Positions 1 through 9,972 are shown, counted from the first letter of the stretch. The stretch: DNA of 62,522 nt from Komagataeibacter melomenusus (GCF_013155395.1 NZ_JABJWC010000020.1:1-62522), one strand, 5' to 3'. Numbers and translations are program-made. Notes: generated from the sequence alone by a model not told the origin.

Positions 1-71
1 TCCGTTTGCTTGCCAAGGCACAGCGGTTCCATTTTCGCCCATTGGGCATCCGTCAATATCAAGCGATCCAT
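1..71 (-). CDS. IS5-family transposase, N-terminal fragment
   Basis: Reading leftwards from the ATG at 71, the peptide begins MDRLILTDAQWAKMEPLCLG and runs off the window. The pattern LTDAQWxxxEPL is the usual opening of IS5-family DDE transposases (DUF4096-type N-terminal domain), common in acetic acid bacteria. Only about 23 residues are visible, so the catalytic DDE residues and the integrity of the gene cannot be judged. The start lies about 55 bases inside the presumed IS end, which is normal spacing. The family assignment rests on this short match only. Confidence 0.6.
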   Translation of the reverse strand, partial: MDRLILTDAQWAKMEPLCLGKQT

Positions 72-126
72 ATGCAGTTTAAAGCACATCAGGGACCTTG
101 TGAAAAATCAATTCCAAACAGACCCT
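1..126 (-). mobile_element. End of an IS5-family insertion sequence (cut by the window edge)
   Basis: The minus strand carries the first codons of an IS5-type transposase. About 55 bases upstream of its start codon the sequence changes into a truncated copy of the dispersed double-hairpin repeat. This is how an IS inserted into that repeat would look. The outer end is probably near 120-126, within the bases CCAAACAGACCC, but without the other end neither the terminal inverted repeat nor the target duplication can be fixed. Confidence 0.6.
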
Positions 127-152
127 GGAAAAAGCTTCACCAAAAACTTTTG
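127..152. repeat. Truncated right half of the dispersed double-hairpin repeat
   Basis: The stretch GAAAAAGCTTCACCAAAAAC matches the right end of the full copies (for example 27300-27325) but lacks the GCCGCC hairpin and left arm. It stops where the IS end begins. It lies just beyond the stop codon of the OmpH-like gene. Confidence 0.75.
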
Positions 153-171
153 TTATTAAAGACTTTAAGCC

Positions 172-873
172 TTATTCGCCGCCGTTATCAGCGGGCTGGA
201 ACGGCATGACGGGGTATTTGCCGCTCTTGGCAATTTCCTCGGGGTCTTCCGTGGGGCCAGGCAGGTACACGGTGGGCAGCACCTGGTTGAGGTAGGTCAC
301 GACCTGGTCGCTGATATCGAGGCTGTTGTCATGCAGGGCGGCGGTGCCGGCCTGCAGCACCATGTTCATGCCACGGGCGGCGGCAATGGCGCTGACAACC
401 TGCTGCATTTCACGCTGCACCTGATTCAGGGCGACCTGCGCGTCTTCTTCAAGGATGCGGTTGCGGTTGCCGAACTTGGTGCGGTCGGCCATCACGCGCT
501 TCTGCAACTCCTGCTGCTGCTCGGGCGTGGGGGCCTTGCCTGCCTTGATGATGGACTGGCGCAGCGCCTGCAACTGCGTATCCTCGGCGCGCACGTCCTT
601 GACCAGCGCCTCGCGGCGATTGCCCAGCTCGGTCTGCAGCTTCTGCACGGCAGTGGACTGCGCCATGATCTGCTGGGTGTTGAAGATGCCGATAACAGGC
701 GCCGCGGGCTTGGTGCCAGCAGGCAGGGGCTTGAATTCCGGCACGGGCGGCATGGGCAGAATGGGGTTCTGCTGCTGGCCGCCTGCGTCCTGCGCCATGG
801 CAAGGGCCGGGGTCAGGGCAATAGCCAGCCCACAAAGCGCGCCACGCAGGCGGGCGTGTCCGGTCCGGGCCAT
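172..873 (-). CDS. OmpH/Skp-family periplasmic chaperone-like protein
   Basis: A 233-residue exported protein. Residues 1-27 form a signal peptide with a basic start, a hydrophobic core and ALAMAQ near the cleavage site. The mature part contains VIGIFNTQQIM, the typical first strand of OmpH/Skp proteins, then a long Gln/Glu/Lys/Arg-rich helical section (about residues 75-150) that should form the coiled-coil prongs, then a second strand-like segment and a Pro-rich tail. Family members bind unfolded outer-membrane proteins in the periplasm. The ATG at 873 is preferred because CGGAG lies 7 bases upstream; in-frame starts up to 909 exist. In most Proteobacteria skp sits between bamA and lpxD; here neither is nearby, so this may be a stand-alone paralogue. 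Confidence 0.8.
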   Translation of the reverse strand: MARTGHARLRGALCGLAIALTPALAMAQDAGGQQQNPILPMPPVPEFKPLPAGTKPAAPVIGIFNTQQIMAQSTAVQKLQTELGNRREALVKDVRAEDTQLQALRQSIIKAGKAPTPEQQQELQKRVMADRTKFGNRNRILEEDAQVALNQVQREMQQVVSAIAAARGMNMVLQAGTAALHDNSLDISDQVVTYLNQVLPTVYLPGPTEDPEEIAKSGKYPVMPFQPADNGGE

Positions 874-1014
874 AATGCTGCTCCGCATACCTGTCATTAT
901 CCGATCCATTATTGTTCCGCTATCGTGGTTTCTGCGTAGCGGATCGTATGGCGAAAGAACATCCCCGCACAGGCAAAAAAAGCGCCTTTGGCACGAAATG
1001 GCGGACCGATGCCC

Positions 1015-1476
1015 CTATAGCCGCCAGATCAGGGGGGTATGCGACAGGAAAATGAGGCACAGCCCGCCAAGGAACAGTACCCGAAAGCCCCGGTTGGCCC
1101 CTTTTTCCAGCAATTCGTCGCGCGTTACGATCTGCATGAAGGAATCGGAGAGGCGGGCGCGCGCATCATCCGGCAGGGCGGCCAGCCTGCCGCGCCATTC
1201 GGTGCGCTGGCGGGCCTGCTCGGTGTGGGAGATATTGGCCCGGCGGTACAGGCCATCCACGTATTCATCAAGGTCTTCGATGCGGAACATCGCCTTGCGG
1301 GCATGGCGCATGGCGGCATGCGGGCCTGCCCCCACCAGCCTCAGGCTGCGGAGCCTGCGGGGCGTGATACCGACATATTCCGCCGCCTCGCGCATCGAGA
1401 GCATGCGCTTGAGGGGAAACATGTGGACCGTCGCCTGTTGCTCACCTATGGGACCGGACGAGGGGGGCAGGGTCAT
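1015..1476 (-). CDS. Small MerR/excisionase-type HTH protein with C-terminal membrane segment
   Basis: A 153-residue protein. Residues about 25-75 (MLSMREAAEYVGITPRRL, ending FRIEDLDEYV) match the helix-turn-helix 17/excisionase fold: an MREAAEYVGIT recognition motif followed by a wing that ends in a strand. The middle is charged and helical. The last 24 residues contain a hydrophobic stretch, FRVLFLGGLCLIFLSH, long enough for one membrane span. A DNA-binding domain tethered by a C-terminal span suggests a membrane-associated regulator, but the target is unknown. The ATG at 1476 has AAGG 6 bases upstream. It stands alone between the OmpH-like gene and a repeat copy. Confidence 0.7.
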   Translation of the reverse strand: MTLPPSSGPIGEQQATVHMFPLKRMLSMREAAEYVGITPRRLRSLRLVGAGPHAAMRHARKAMFRIEDLDEYVDGLYRRANISHTEQARQRTEWRGRLAALPDDARARLSDSFMQIVTRDELLEKGANRGFRVLFLGGLCLIFLSHTPLIWRL

Positions 1477-1632
1477 GATGCCCTTGAAACTCGACCATCC
1501 CTTCCGGCCAAGTCAATGGGAATATGGTGCGGGCCTGCCCATCCTGGGCATATGACCCATGCAGCCTGTTCCTATAGGCCGGTCCTGTGCGGCTGCCTGA
1601 AAAGTCAGGCCCGGTAATACCCTGAAATGTTG

Positions 1633-1712
1633 AAAGTTTTTGGTGAAGCTTTTTTCACAAAGCTTCAAAAGAACGCTGCCTTTTTGAAAAAAGCCGGCAC
1701 CCGAAAACTTTT
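1633..1712. repeat. Full copy of the dispersed double-hairpin repeat (inverted orientation)
   Basis: Left arm AAAGTTTTTGG, an AAGCTT-type hairpin, a degenerate GCTGCC/GCCGGC hairpin and a closing CGAAAACTTTT arm. It lies between two minus-strand genes. The GCCGCC stem has mismatches, so this is an aged copy. Confidence 0.85.
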
Positions 1713-1751
1713 CTCATTTCTTTATCAACGACCTGTTTTCAAAAAATCCCC

Positions 1752-2153
1752 TTAACGGCACACCCGCCGGCTGCCATCGGCGGCGATATAGGTGCCGGTC
1801 TGCGCATCGAAGCAGGCATTGGCCGCGCAACTGCTGGCGGTGGGCGTGACCTCGGGGTGAATGCTAGCCCCCATGGCATTGGCCTCCCGCGCGGCGTGGC
1901 CACACAGGGGCGTATCGGCCGGGGCGGACGGGTCATTGGTCAGGATGGTGCCCGCAGGCGGCGTGCCTTCCTCGCCGGTCAGGCCGGGGGCGAAGTCCTG
2001 CGGCGGGATGCGCCCCGGCGTGGCGGCGGGCCGGGCCGCCGCGTGGGGGGCAGGCGCATGGGGCGCGTTATGCGTGCAGGCGCCCAGGAGCAGGGCGGCC
2101 AGCATCGCGTGGAAGCGTGGGGATAAGGTCATGGAGGGGGCGCGTATGTGCAT
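1752..2153 (-). CDS. Small putative lipoprotein
   Basis: A 133-residue protein with a lipobox-type N-terminus: a basic start, a hydrophobic core and LLLGAC, with Cys26 the likely lipidated residue. The mature part is rich in Ala, Pro and Thr and ends with a segment containing four cysteines (CGHA, SSCAANACFD, RRVCR) and a GTYIAADGSRR strand-like motif. I do not recognise the family. The start is set by the TAATG overlap with the xseA stop codon at 2153-2155, which implies translational coupling; an internal ATG at 2132 would still leave a short signal sequence. Likely envelope protein of unknown function. Confidence 0.65.
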   Translation of the reverse strand: MHIRAPSMTLSPRFHAMLAALLLGACTHNAPHAPAPHAAARPAATPGRIPPQDFAPGLTGEEGTPPAGTILTNDPSAPADTPLCGHAAREANAMGASIHPEVTPTASSCAANACFDAQTGTYIAADGSRRVCR

Positions 2154-3613
2154 TACAGATCCAGTTGCCCCTGTGGGCCGGGGGGCGCTTCAAGCGGGCG
2201 GGCGGCGACCGTGCCATCGGCAAAGGTCATGATCACCTCGGGTGCGGCGCGTGCCTGTGCCGCCTGTGCCAGCGGGCGGCCCGCGCGGTCTGTCACCAGC
2301 ACGTAGCCCCGCTCCAGCACGGCCTGGGGCGAGAGGGAGTCAAGCTGGCCCGCCACGCCTGCCAGCATGCTCTTGCTGGCCCGCAACTGCGCTACCAGTA
2401 CGGCGGGCGGCACGCGCAGGCGGCCAAGGGTGGCGGCGTGGCGGTGCAGCAGGCGGCTCATGGCCTGCTGGCTGGCCGTGCCCACGCGGTCGAGTTCCGC
2501 GCGGCGCAGGGCCAGGATCATCTGCGGGGCGGGCAGCCGGTCGGAGGCAGCCTGCACGCGCTCACGCAGGCGGCTGAGGCGGGCGGGCAGGGCAAGGTCG
2601 AGGCGGTAGGCGCGGTCATCAAGCCTGCGGCGGGCGTTTTCCACAACGGCAGGCAGATCGGGCAGGCCTGCTGCTGCCCGCTCCAGCCGGGCGCGGGCGA
2701 GTTGCAGGCCACGCTCCAGCCCGCTGCGCAGCCGGGCGGCGCGCTGGGCCAGGCCGGCCTCAAGCTCGGCGCGCACCGGCACGGCCATCTCGGCGGCAGC
2801 GGTGGGCGTTGGCGCGCGGCGGTCGGATACGAAGTCGATCAGCGTGGTATCGGTCTCGTGCCCCACGGCGGAAATGACCGGAATGCGGCATGCGGCCACG
2901 GCCTGCAGCACGGCTTCGTCATTGAAGGCCATCAGGTCTTCAAGCGAGCCGCCGCCACGGGCCACGATCAGCACGTCGGGGCGGGGCACGCCGCTTTTGG
3001 GGCCGATGGCGTCAAACCCTGCAATGGCCTGGGCAATGCGTTCGGCAGCGCCCTCGCCCTGCACCGGCACCGGCCAGACCAGAACCGGCAGCGCAAAGCG
3101 CCGGGCGATGGTGGTGCGGATATCATGCAGCACGGCGCCCTGTGCCGATGTCACGACCCCGATCAGGCGCGGCAGGAAGGGCAGGGGGCGCTTGCGTTCG
3201 GCATCAAACAGCCCCTCCTGCGCCAGCCGCAGGCGCAGGCGCTCGATCCGCGCGAGCAGCGCGCCTTCGCCCGCATATTCCAGCCGGTCGATCACCATCT
3301 GGTACGACGAGCGCTCGCCATAGGAGGAAATCTTGCCCGTGGCGATGACTTCCACCCCGTTCTCCGGCTTCAGCCCCAGCCGCGAGACCGTGCCGCGCCA
3401 CACCACCGAGGAGAGCTTGCCCCCCTCGTCCTTGAGCGAGAAATACAGGTGGCCCGAAGGGTAGCGCTTGAATTCGGTAATCTCGCCGCGCACGCGGATG
3501 CGGCCGAACGTGCCCTCGAGCACGCGGCGGATGGCGCCTGAAATCTCGGCCACCGAAAATTCGGGCGTATTGCCGCCCATGGCGCGGCCGGAGTCGGGAA
3601 ACTGTTCAACCAT
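2153..3613 (-). CDS. xseA: Exodeoxyribonuclease VII large subunit
   Basis: A 486-residue protein. ExoVII (XseA with several XseB copies) degrades single-stranded DNA from both ends into oligonucleotides. Residues about 15-105 form the OB-fold (EISGAIRRVLEGTFGRIRVR, later GHLYFSLKD). The catalytic core carries the family motifs RGGGSLEDLMAFNDE and ISAVGHETD, followed by a long charged coiled-coil and a C-terminal strand ending in VLERGYVLVTD. Length fits the family. The ATG at 3613 gives the usual MVEQF...FSVAEIS start; a TTG at 3676 would add 21 poorly conserved residues. It diverges from purD across about 66 bases and its stop overlaps the lipoprotein start. xseB is not visible here. Confidence 0.93.
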   Translation of the reverse strand: MVEQFPDSGRAMGGNTPEFSVAEISGAIRRVLEGTFGRIRVRGEITEFKRYPSGHLYFSLKDEGGKLSSVVWRGTVSRLGLKPENGVEVIATGKISSYGERSSYQMVIDRLEYAGEGALLARIERLRLRLAQEGLFDAERKRPLPFLPRLIGVVTSAQGAVLHDIRTTIARRFALPVLVWPVPVQGEGAAERIAQAIAGFDAIGPKSGVPRPDVLIVARGGGSLEDLMAFNDEAVLQAVAACRIPVISAVGHETDTTLIDFVSDRRAPTPTAAAEMAVPVRAELEAGLAQRAARLRSGLERGLQLARARLERAAAGLPDLPAVVENARRRLDDRAYRLDLALPARLSRLRERVQAASDRLPAPQMILALRRAELDRVGTASQQAMSRLLHRHAATLGRLRVPPAVLVAQLRASKSMLAGVAGQLDSLSPQAVLERGYVLVTDRAGRPLAQAAQARAAPEVIMTFADGTVAARPLEAPPGPQGQLDL

Positions 3614-3679
3614 CCGCACAAGGTATGATAGAGACGGCCACCCCGAAAGGGCAGAGATGAAAAACGGGAGAAACAAGTG

Positions 3680-4975
3680 ATGCGGGTGCTGCTGGTTGGA
3701 TCAGGCGGACGGGAACATGCCATGGCCGCTGCCATTGCGCGCTCGCCGCGACTTGAGGCGCTGTTCATCGCGCCGGGCAACCCCGGCACCGCAGCACTGG
3801 GCACGAACTGTGCCGTCAGGGCTGATGACGTGGCGGGCCTGATCGCCCTGGCGCAGCAAGAGCGCATCGACCTTGTGGTGCCCGGCCCCGAAGCCCCGCT
3901 GGTGGCGGGCCTGGCCGATGCCTGCAAGGCAGCAGGCATTGCGTGTGCAGGCCCCACCCAGGCCGCAGCCGCCCTTGAGGGCAGCAAGACCTTCACCAAG
4001 GAAGTGTGTGACGCCGCCGGCATCCCCACCGCGCGGTGGGAGCGCTTTGATGCCGCCGCACCCGCGCTGGACTACGTGCGCCGCCACGGCGCGCCGGTTG
4101 TGGTCAAGGCGGACGGGCTGGCGGCAGGCAAGGGCGTGGTCGTGGCCCAGAGCGTGGCCGAGGCCGAGCAGGCCATTACCGACATGATGACCGATGGCAC
4201 GCTGGGCGAGGCGGGCCAGAGCGTGGTGATCGAGGATTGCCTTGTGGGTGATGAGGTCTCGCTGTTCGCCTTCTGCGCGGGCGAGACGGCGGTGCTGATC
4301 GGTGCCGCACAGGACCACAAGCGCATAGGCGATAATGATACCGGCCCCAATACCGGCGGCATGGGTGCTGTCTCGCCGCCCACCGGCTTTGACCGCGCGG
4401 CGCAGGAAGCCGCCCTCGATGTGCTGGTGCGCCCCATGCTGCGCGAGATGGCCCGGCGCGGCACGCCGTTTACCGGCATCATCTTCGCTGGCCTGATGCT
4501 CACGAATGATGGTCCGCAACTGATCGAATACAACGTCCGCTTTGGCGACCCGGAAGCCGAGGCCCTGCTGATCCGGCTGGAAAGCGACCTGCTCACCGCC
4601 CTTGCCGCTGTGGCGAAGGGCGACCTTGCGGGCACGGATATCCGTTTTTCCGCCCGGTCCTCCATCAGTGTCATCATGGCGGCGAAGGGCTACCCCGGCA
4701 GGCCGGTGACCGGCGGCGTGATCCGTAACCTTGCGGCAGCCGAGGCGCTGCCCGGTGTGCATGTATTCCAGGCGGGCACGAAGCGCGATGACGCGGGCGA
4801 ACTCGTGGCCGCGGGCGGTCGCGTGCTGGCCGTGTGCGCCACGGGCGATACGCTGGCGCAGGCACGCAATCGTGCCTATGAGGCCGTGGGGCTGATCGAT
4901 TGGCCCGATGGCGTCTACCGCCATGATATTGGCCAGCGTGCGCTCGCGGCACAGGAAAAAACGGGGAAAGAGTAA
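3680..4975 (+). CDS. purD: Phosphoribosylamine-glycine ligase
   Basis: A 431-residue ATP-grasp enzyme of de novo purine synthesis that joins glycine to phosphoribosylamine, forming GAR. The N-terminal motif LLVGSGGREHA is followed by NPGTAALG and the PGPEAPLVAGL loop. The ATP-grasp domain has KADGLAAGKGVVVA, and later NTGGMGAVSP and NVRFGDPEAEAL, all PurD hallmarks. The ATG at 3680 has GGGAG 9 bases upstream; the GTG one codon earlier is less likely. The TAA stop runs directly into a dispersed repeat that may terminate transcription. The divergent neighbour is xseA; purF lies 3 kb downstream on the opposite strand, so the purine genes are not in one operon. Confidence 0.97.
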   Translation: MRVLLVGSGGREHAMAAAIARSPRLEALFIAPGNPGTAALGTNCAVRADDVAGLIALAQQERIDLVVPGPEAPLVAGLADACKAAGIACAGPTQAAAALEGSKTFTKEVCDAAGIPTARWERFDAAAPALDYVRRHGAPVVVKADGLAAGKGVVVAQSVAEAEQAITDMMTDGTLGEAGQSVVIEDCLVGDEVSLFAFCAGETAVLIGAAQDHKRIGDNDTGPNTGGMGAVSPPTGFDRAAQEAALDVLVRPMLREMARRGTPFTGIIFAGLMLTNDGPQLIEYNVRFGDPEAEALLIRLESDLLTALAAVAKGDLAGTDIRFSARSSISVIMAAKGYPGRPVTGGVIRNLAAAEALPGVHVFQAGTKRDDAGELVAAGGRVLAVCATGDTLAQARNRAYEAVGLIDWPDGVYRHDIGQRALAAQEKTGKE

Positions 4976-5054
4976 AAGTTCTTGGGGTGCCGCCTTTTTT
5001 CAAAAAGGCGGCATCTCTCGAAGCTTTTTGAAAAAAGCTTCACCAAAAACTTCT
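4974..5054. repeat. Full copy of the dispersed double-hairpin repeat
   Basis: AAAAGTTCTTGGGG arm, perfect GCCGCCTTTTTTCAAAAAGGCGGC hairpin (stem GCCGCC, then TTTTT/AAAAA), a second AAGCTTTTTGAAAAAAGCTT hairpin and a closing CACCAAAAACTT arm. It starts at the purD stop codon. Both hairpins would fold in either direction. Confidence 0.9.
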
Positions 5055-5189
5055 TCATGATTTGCGCGATGTCGGGTGGATAGCCTTTTCAGGCCGCCTT
5101 CTGCCCCCGGCGGATTGATAGGCAGGGCAGTCCCGGATATCGTTTACACAACAGAACATTTTTCCTTCCCGCCCCGAAAAGCTCCTGCC

Positions 5190-6575
5190 ATGCCCCCCCA
5201 ACCAAAACCTGTCCTGACCGAAGGCGAAGGCCTGCATGGGGCGGCGCGCGTGCGTGCCGTGACCGCCATTGCCCTTGCGGTGCTGCTGGCGCTGCTGGAC
5301 TACGCCATCGCCAACGTGGCGCTGCCCACCATTGCGGCGGATATCCATGTCTCGCCTGCCTCGTCGGTCTGGATCGTCAATGCCTACCAGCTGGCCTCCG
5401 TGGTCTCGCTGCTGCCCACCGCGGCCCTTGGCACGCGCATCGGCTTTGCGCGGCTGTGCCAGATCGGGCTGGCGCTGCTGACCGTGGCCTCGCTGTTCTG
5501 CGCCCTGTCGCACTCACTGCTCATGCTTTCGCTGGCGCGTGCGGTGCAGGGCGTGGGGGGCGCATGCATCATGAGTGTCAGCATCGCGCTGATCCGCTTC
5601 ATCTACCCGCATGCCATCATCGGGCGCGGCATTGCGCTCAACGGGCTGATGGTGGCCCTTGGCGTGGGCGGCGGGCCGACCGTGGCGTCGGTCATCCTGT
5701 CATTCGCCACATGGCCGTGGCTGTTCCTCATCAACATCCCGCTCGGGCTGACAGCGCTTGTGCTGGCGCTGGTGTCGCTGCCGCGCACGCCGGTCAGTCC
5801 CGGCTCGTTTGATGGCGTGAGCGCGGTGCTGAACGTGGTGGCGTTTGGCGCGCTGATCATGGCCGGTGATTCCGTGGCCCATCACGCGGGTGCGGCCCAG
5901 GTGGTGGCCCTGCTGGCGGCCGGTGTCGTGGCGGGCGGGCTGCTGGTGCGCCGCCAGCATGGGCAGACACACCCCATGTTCCCCATCGACATGCTGCGCA
6001 TTCCCGCCTTCCGCATCGGCACGCTGGTGGGGTTCGTGGCCTTTGTCGCCTCCAACCTGTTCATGATCTCGTTTCCGTTCACGCTGCAGTCGATGTTGCA
6101 TTACCCGCCCGCAACCGTGGGCCTGCTCATGACGCCGTGGCCGGTGGGCATCATGGCGGTCTCGCCGCTCATCAGCCGCCTGAGCGACAGGGTGCCCGCG
6201 GCCATCCTGTCCTCGGTGGGGCTGTTCATGACATCGATGGGGTTTTTCGCCCTTTACCTGCTGCCGCCTGATCCGGGCTGGTTCAACATTGCCTGGCGCA
6301 TCATGCTGGGGGGCATGGGGTTTGGCATTTTCCAGCCGCCCAATAACCGGGTGATGATGGTTACGGCCCCGCCGGGGCGCTCGGGCGGGGCATCGGGCAT
6401 GGTGCAGATTGCGCGGCAGTGCGGGCAGGCCACCGGGGCGATGTGCGTGGCCATGGCCTTTGGCCTGATTGCGCATGGCGCGGAGCGCGACTGCCTGGGC
6501 TTTGGCGCGGTGGTGGCCATGATTGGCGTGCTGTGCAGCGCCAGCCGCCTGATCTGGCGGCCCGCGACGCGTTGA
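5190..6575 (+). CDS. MFS drug-efflux-type transporter (DHA2 family)
   Basis: A 461-residue inner-membrane protein. The first span carries LLDYAIANVALPTIAADIHV, the LDxxIvNvALPxI motif of the EmrB/QacA (14-span) branch. VWIVNAYQLA and LARAVQGVGGACIMS are further DHA2 hallmarks. Members exchange protons for drugs or other lipophilic compounds. The length fits 12-14 spans. The ATG at 5190 is used; an upstream in-frame GTG at 5076 would add 38 residues unlike any transporter N-terminus. It is flanked by two repeat copies and is probably monocistronic. The substrate cannot be inferred, and no adaptor (EmrA) gene is adjacent. Confidence 0.88.
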   Translation: MPPQPKPVLTEGEGLHGAARVRAVTAIALAVLLALLDYAIANVALPTIAADIHVSPASSVWIVNAYQLASVVSLLPTAALGTRIGFARLCQIGLALLTVASLFCALSHSLLMLSLARAVQGVGGACIMSVSIALIRFIYPHAIIGRGIALNGLMVALGVGGGPTVASVILSFATWPWLFLINIPLGLTALVLALVSLPRTPVSPGSFDGVSAVLNVVAFGALIMAGDSVAHHAGAAQVVALLAAGVVAGGLLVRRQHGQTHPMFPIDMLRIPAFRIGTLVGFVAFVASNLFMISFPFTLQSMLHYPPATVGLLMTPWPVGIMAVSPLISRLSDRVPAAILSSVGLFMTSMGFFALYLLPPDPGWFNIAWRIMLGGMGFGIFQPPNNRVMMVTAPPGRSGGASGMVQIARQCGQATGAMCVAMAFGLIAHGAERDCLGFGAVVAMIGVLCSASRLIWRPATR

Positions 6576-6584
6576 GGAAAGAAT

Positions 6585-6665
6585 AAACGTTTCCGGGTGC
6601 CGCCTTTTTTCAAGAAGGCGGTGTTCTTTCAAAGCTTTTTGAAAAAAGCTTTACCAAAGACGCTT
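6585..6665. repeat. Full copy of the dispersed double-hairpin repeat, between convergent genes
   Basis: AAACGTTTCCGGG arm, GCCGCC...AAGGCGG hairpin with one mismatch in the A/T part, AAAGCTTTTTGAAAAAAGCTTT hairpin and a decayed right arm (ACCAAAGACG). It separates the MFS gene from the opposing ybaK gene and could terminate both. Confidence 0.88.
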
Positions 6666-6670
6666 GCTTG

Positions 6671-7147
6671 TCAGGCCAGCAGGTCGGCAGTCAGGGCACC
6701 TGTTGCGGCAATGGCATCGGCAGCATCCAGGCGCACCAGATAGCCGCGCTTGCCCCCATTGATGATGACATAGGGCTGCGCCAGCGCCTCGCGTGCGAGG
6801 GCGGTGCGCACCCGCTTGCGCTGGCCAAACGGGCTGATGCCCCCCACGCGGAAGCCCGTGCTGCGTTCGGCGCTTGCGGGTGGCATCATTTCAGCCGATT
6901 TGCCGCCAAAGGCGGCGGCCACCTTCTTCATGCTCAGGCTGGCCGCCACCGGCACCACCACGCAGGCGGGCCTGCCATCGACAAGCACCATCAGCGTCTT
7001 GAACACGCGCTCGGGGTTCTCGCCTATGGAGGCTGCGGCGTGGTTGCCGGTCTGGCCCGCGGTGGGGTCGTATTCATATTCCACCACATCAAAGGCGATG
7101 CCTGCCTTCTGCAGGGCGGCGGCGCCCGGTGTTGACTTGCTGCTCAT
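6671..7147 (-). CDS. ybaK: Cys-tRNA(Pro) deacylase, YbaK/EbsC family
   Basis: A 158-residue single-domain trans-editing enzyme. YbaK removes cysteine wrongly attached to tRNA(Pro) by ProRS. The family pattern is visible: Lys in RVFKTLMVLVDG, the CVVVPVAASLSMKKVA segment, and VGGISPFGQRKR, the glycine-rich loop of the YbaK pocket. Length matches E. coli YbaK (about 159). The ATG overlaps the preceding SDR stop (ATGA at 7144-7147), making it the last gene of the cvpA-purF-SDR-ybaK unit. It ends close to a repeat copy. Confidence 0.92.
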   Translation of the reverse strand: MSSKSTPGAAALQKAGIAFDVVEYEYDPTAGQTGNHAAASIGENPERVFKTLMVLVDGRPACVVVPVAASLSMKKVAAAFGGKSAEMMPPASAERSTGFRVGGISPFGQRKRVRTALAREALAQPYVIINGGKRGYLVRLDAADAIAATGALTADLLA

Positions 7148-7880
7148 GCTACCGGCTCGTGCAGGTTGGCTGTTACGTACTGGCCCTGCGGCTGGGGGCC
7201 GGGCTGGCAGAGCCTTACGATATGGGGCGCAATGTCGTGGGGCGTGGGCAGGCTGGCCATGTCGAGCGCGGGCATGGCCAGCCTGCGCAGGCGGGTGGCG
7301 ACGGGGCCGGGTTCAAACAGGTTGATGCGCAGCGGGCTGCCTGTGGGCAGTTCGCGCACCCATGTGTTCACAATGGCCTCCTGTGCGGCCCGCGTGGCGG
7401 CAACCAGCCCCCAGAAGGGTTCGGGCTGGCGGGCATGCCGGTCGGTCAGGAACACCGCGCGCCCGGCGGGTGCGCGTTCGAGCAGGGGGGCGAGCGTGCG
7501 GATCAGCCGCCATGTGGTCAGCGGGCCGCCGTGGAGCGCGCGCTCCCAGTCCTTGGGTTGCAGGTGGGCCAGCGGCGAGAGCATGCCCAGCGTGCCCGCG
7601 CAGTGCACCACGCAGTCCAGCCGCCCGAAGCCGGCCGCGATGGAAGGGCCGAGCGTGTCGAGCTTTTCGCCATCGGTCAGGTCCAGCGGCAGCAGGGTGG
7701 CGCCGTGGCCGGTATGCTGGCGGATCTGGTCATCCGTGTATTCCAGCCCGCCCTGCGTGCGCGCGGTCAGGATGCAGCGCATGCCCGCCCGCGCCAGCGC
7801 AATGGCCACCGCCTGCCCGATGCCCCGGCTGGCCCCGGTCACAAGGGCCACCCGGCCTTCGGTCATGGTGGCGGGGTTGG

Positions 7881-7884
<4 letters not shown>
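7144..7884 (-). CDS. SDR-family protein with altered catalytic residues
   Basis: A 246-residue short-chain dehydrogenase/reductase fold. The nucleotide-binding motif VTGASRGIG is intact near the N-terminus, and DCVVHCAGTLG matches the NNAG strand. At the active site, where classical members read YxASK, this protein reads WGLVAATRAAQEA: Tyr is replaced by Val and Lys by Arg. The preceding segment VFLTDRH lacks the usual catalytic Ser. Oxidoreductase activity is therefore doubtful, although a cofactor may still bind. The ATG at 7884 overlaps the purF stop (ATGA), and its stop overlaps the ybaK start, so the three genes are translationally coupled. Confidence 0.85.
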
Positions 7885-9395
<1,511 letters not shown>

Positions 9396-9447
9396 GGTGG
9401 GCGATCTTTCCTTGACGGACGGGGGCGGCGGGGACCGACGATAAGGT

Positions 9448-9972
9448 TCAGATGGGCGCGTCATGCCGCGTCCCGGCGGGTTGCGCAAGATGCGCGGGCA
9501 AGTTATCGGGCACGTGGGCATGAAGATAGGTCACGCTGTTGCCGATAAGGGGCATGATCTGGCTGGTGCGCATGACCTCGGGCCATTCACTGGCGGGCAC
9601 GAGGGCGGTCATGCCCGCATAGATCAGCACAAGGCACACATACCCCCGCGCCAGGCCAAACAGCAGGCCAAGCACGCGGTCCAGCCCCGACAGGATGGAA
9701 CCCTGCACGGCCCGACCCGATAGATGGGCAGTGGTGGTGAAAATGACAAGAAGGGCAAGGAACAGCACCGCAAACGATGCAAACGAGGCCAGCGTGTGGT
9801 TGCTGATCCATTGCGTGGCGTAGGGCATCAGCGTGCCGTACCATGCCACGGCCAGGATGGTGGCCATGACCCAGGCGGCCAGGCCAAGCACCTCACGCGA
9901 GAAGCCGCGCACGATGCCGACCACCCCCGAAAGCCCGGCAATGGCGAGGGCCGTGATGTCAATCCAGTTCAT
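9448..9972 (-). CDS. cvpA: CvpA-family membrane protein
   Basis: A 174-residue protein with four hydrophobic segments. The opening MNWIDITALAIAGLSGVVGI and RGFSREVLGLAAW are typical of CvpA, named for colicin V production and linked in other bacteria to envelope stress. The segment SGLDRVLGLLFGLARGYV is the conserved second half. It lies 52 bases upstream of purF in the same direction, the classic cvpA-purF arrangement. The C-terminal 20 residues are charged and probably cytoplasmic. Confidence 0.92.
   Translation of the reverse strand: MNWIDITALAIAGLSGVVGIVRGFSREVLGLAAWVMATILAVAWYGTLMPYATQWISNHTLASFASFAVLFLALLVIFTTTAHLSGRAVQGSILSGLDRVLGLLFGLARGYVCLVLIYAGMTALVPASEWPEVMRTSQIMPLIGNSVTYLHAHVPDNLPAHLAQPAGTRHDAPI

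Noticed and set aside
2117-3541. Long plus-strand reading frame of 474 codons opposite xseA
   Set aside because: It is a mirror frame of a clear xseA gene: G+C-rich codons leave few stops on the opposite strand. The product is Gly/Ala/Gln/His-rich with no family pattern.
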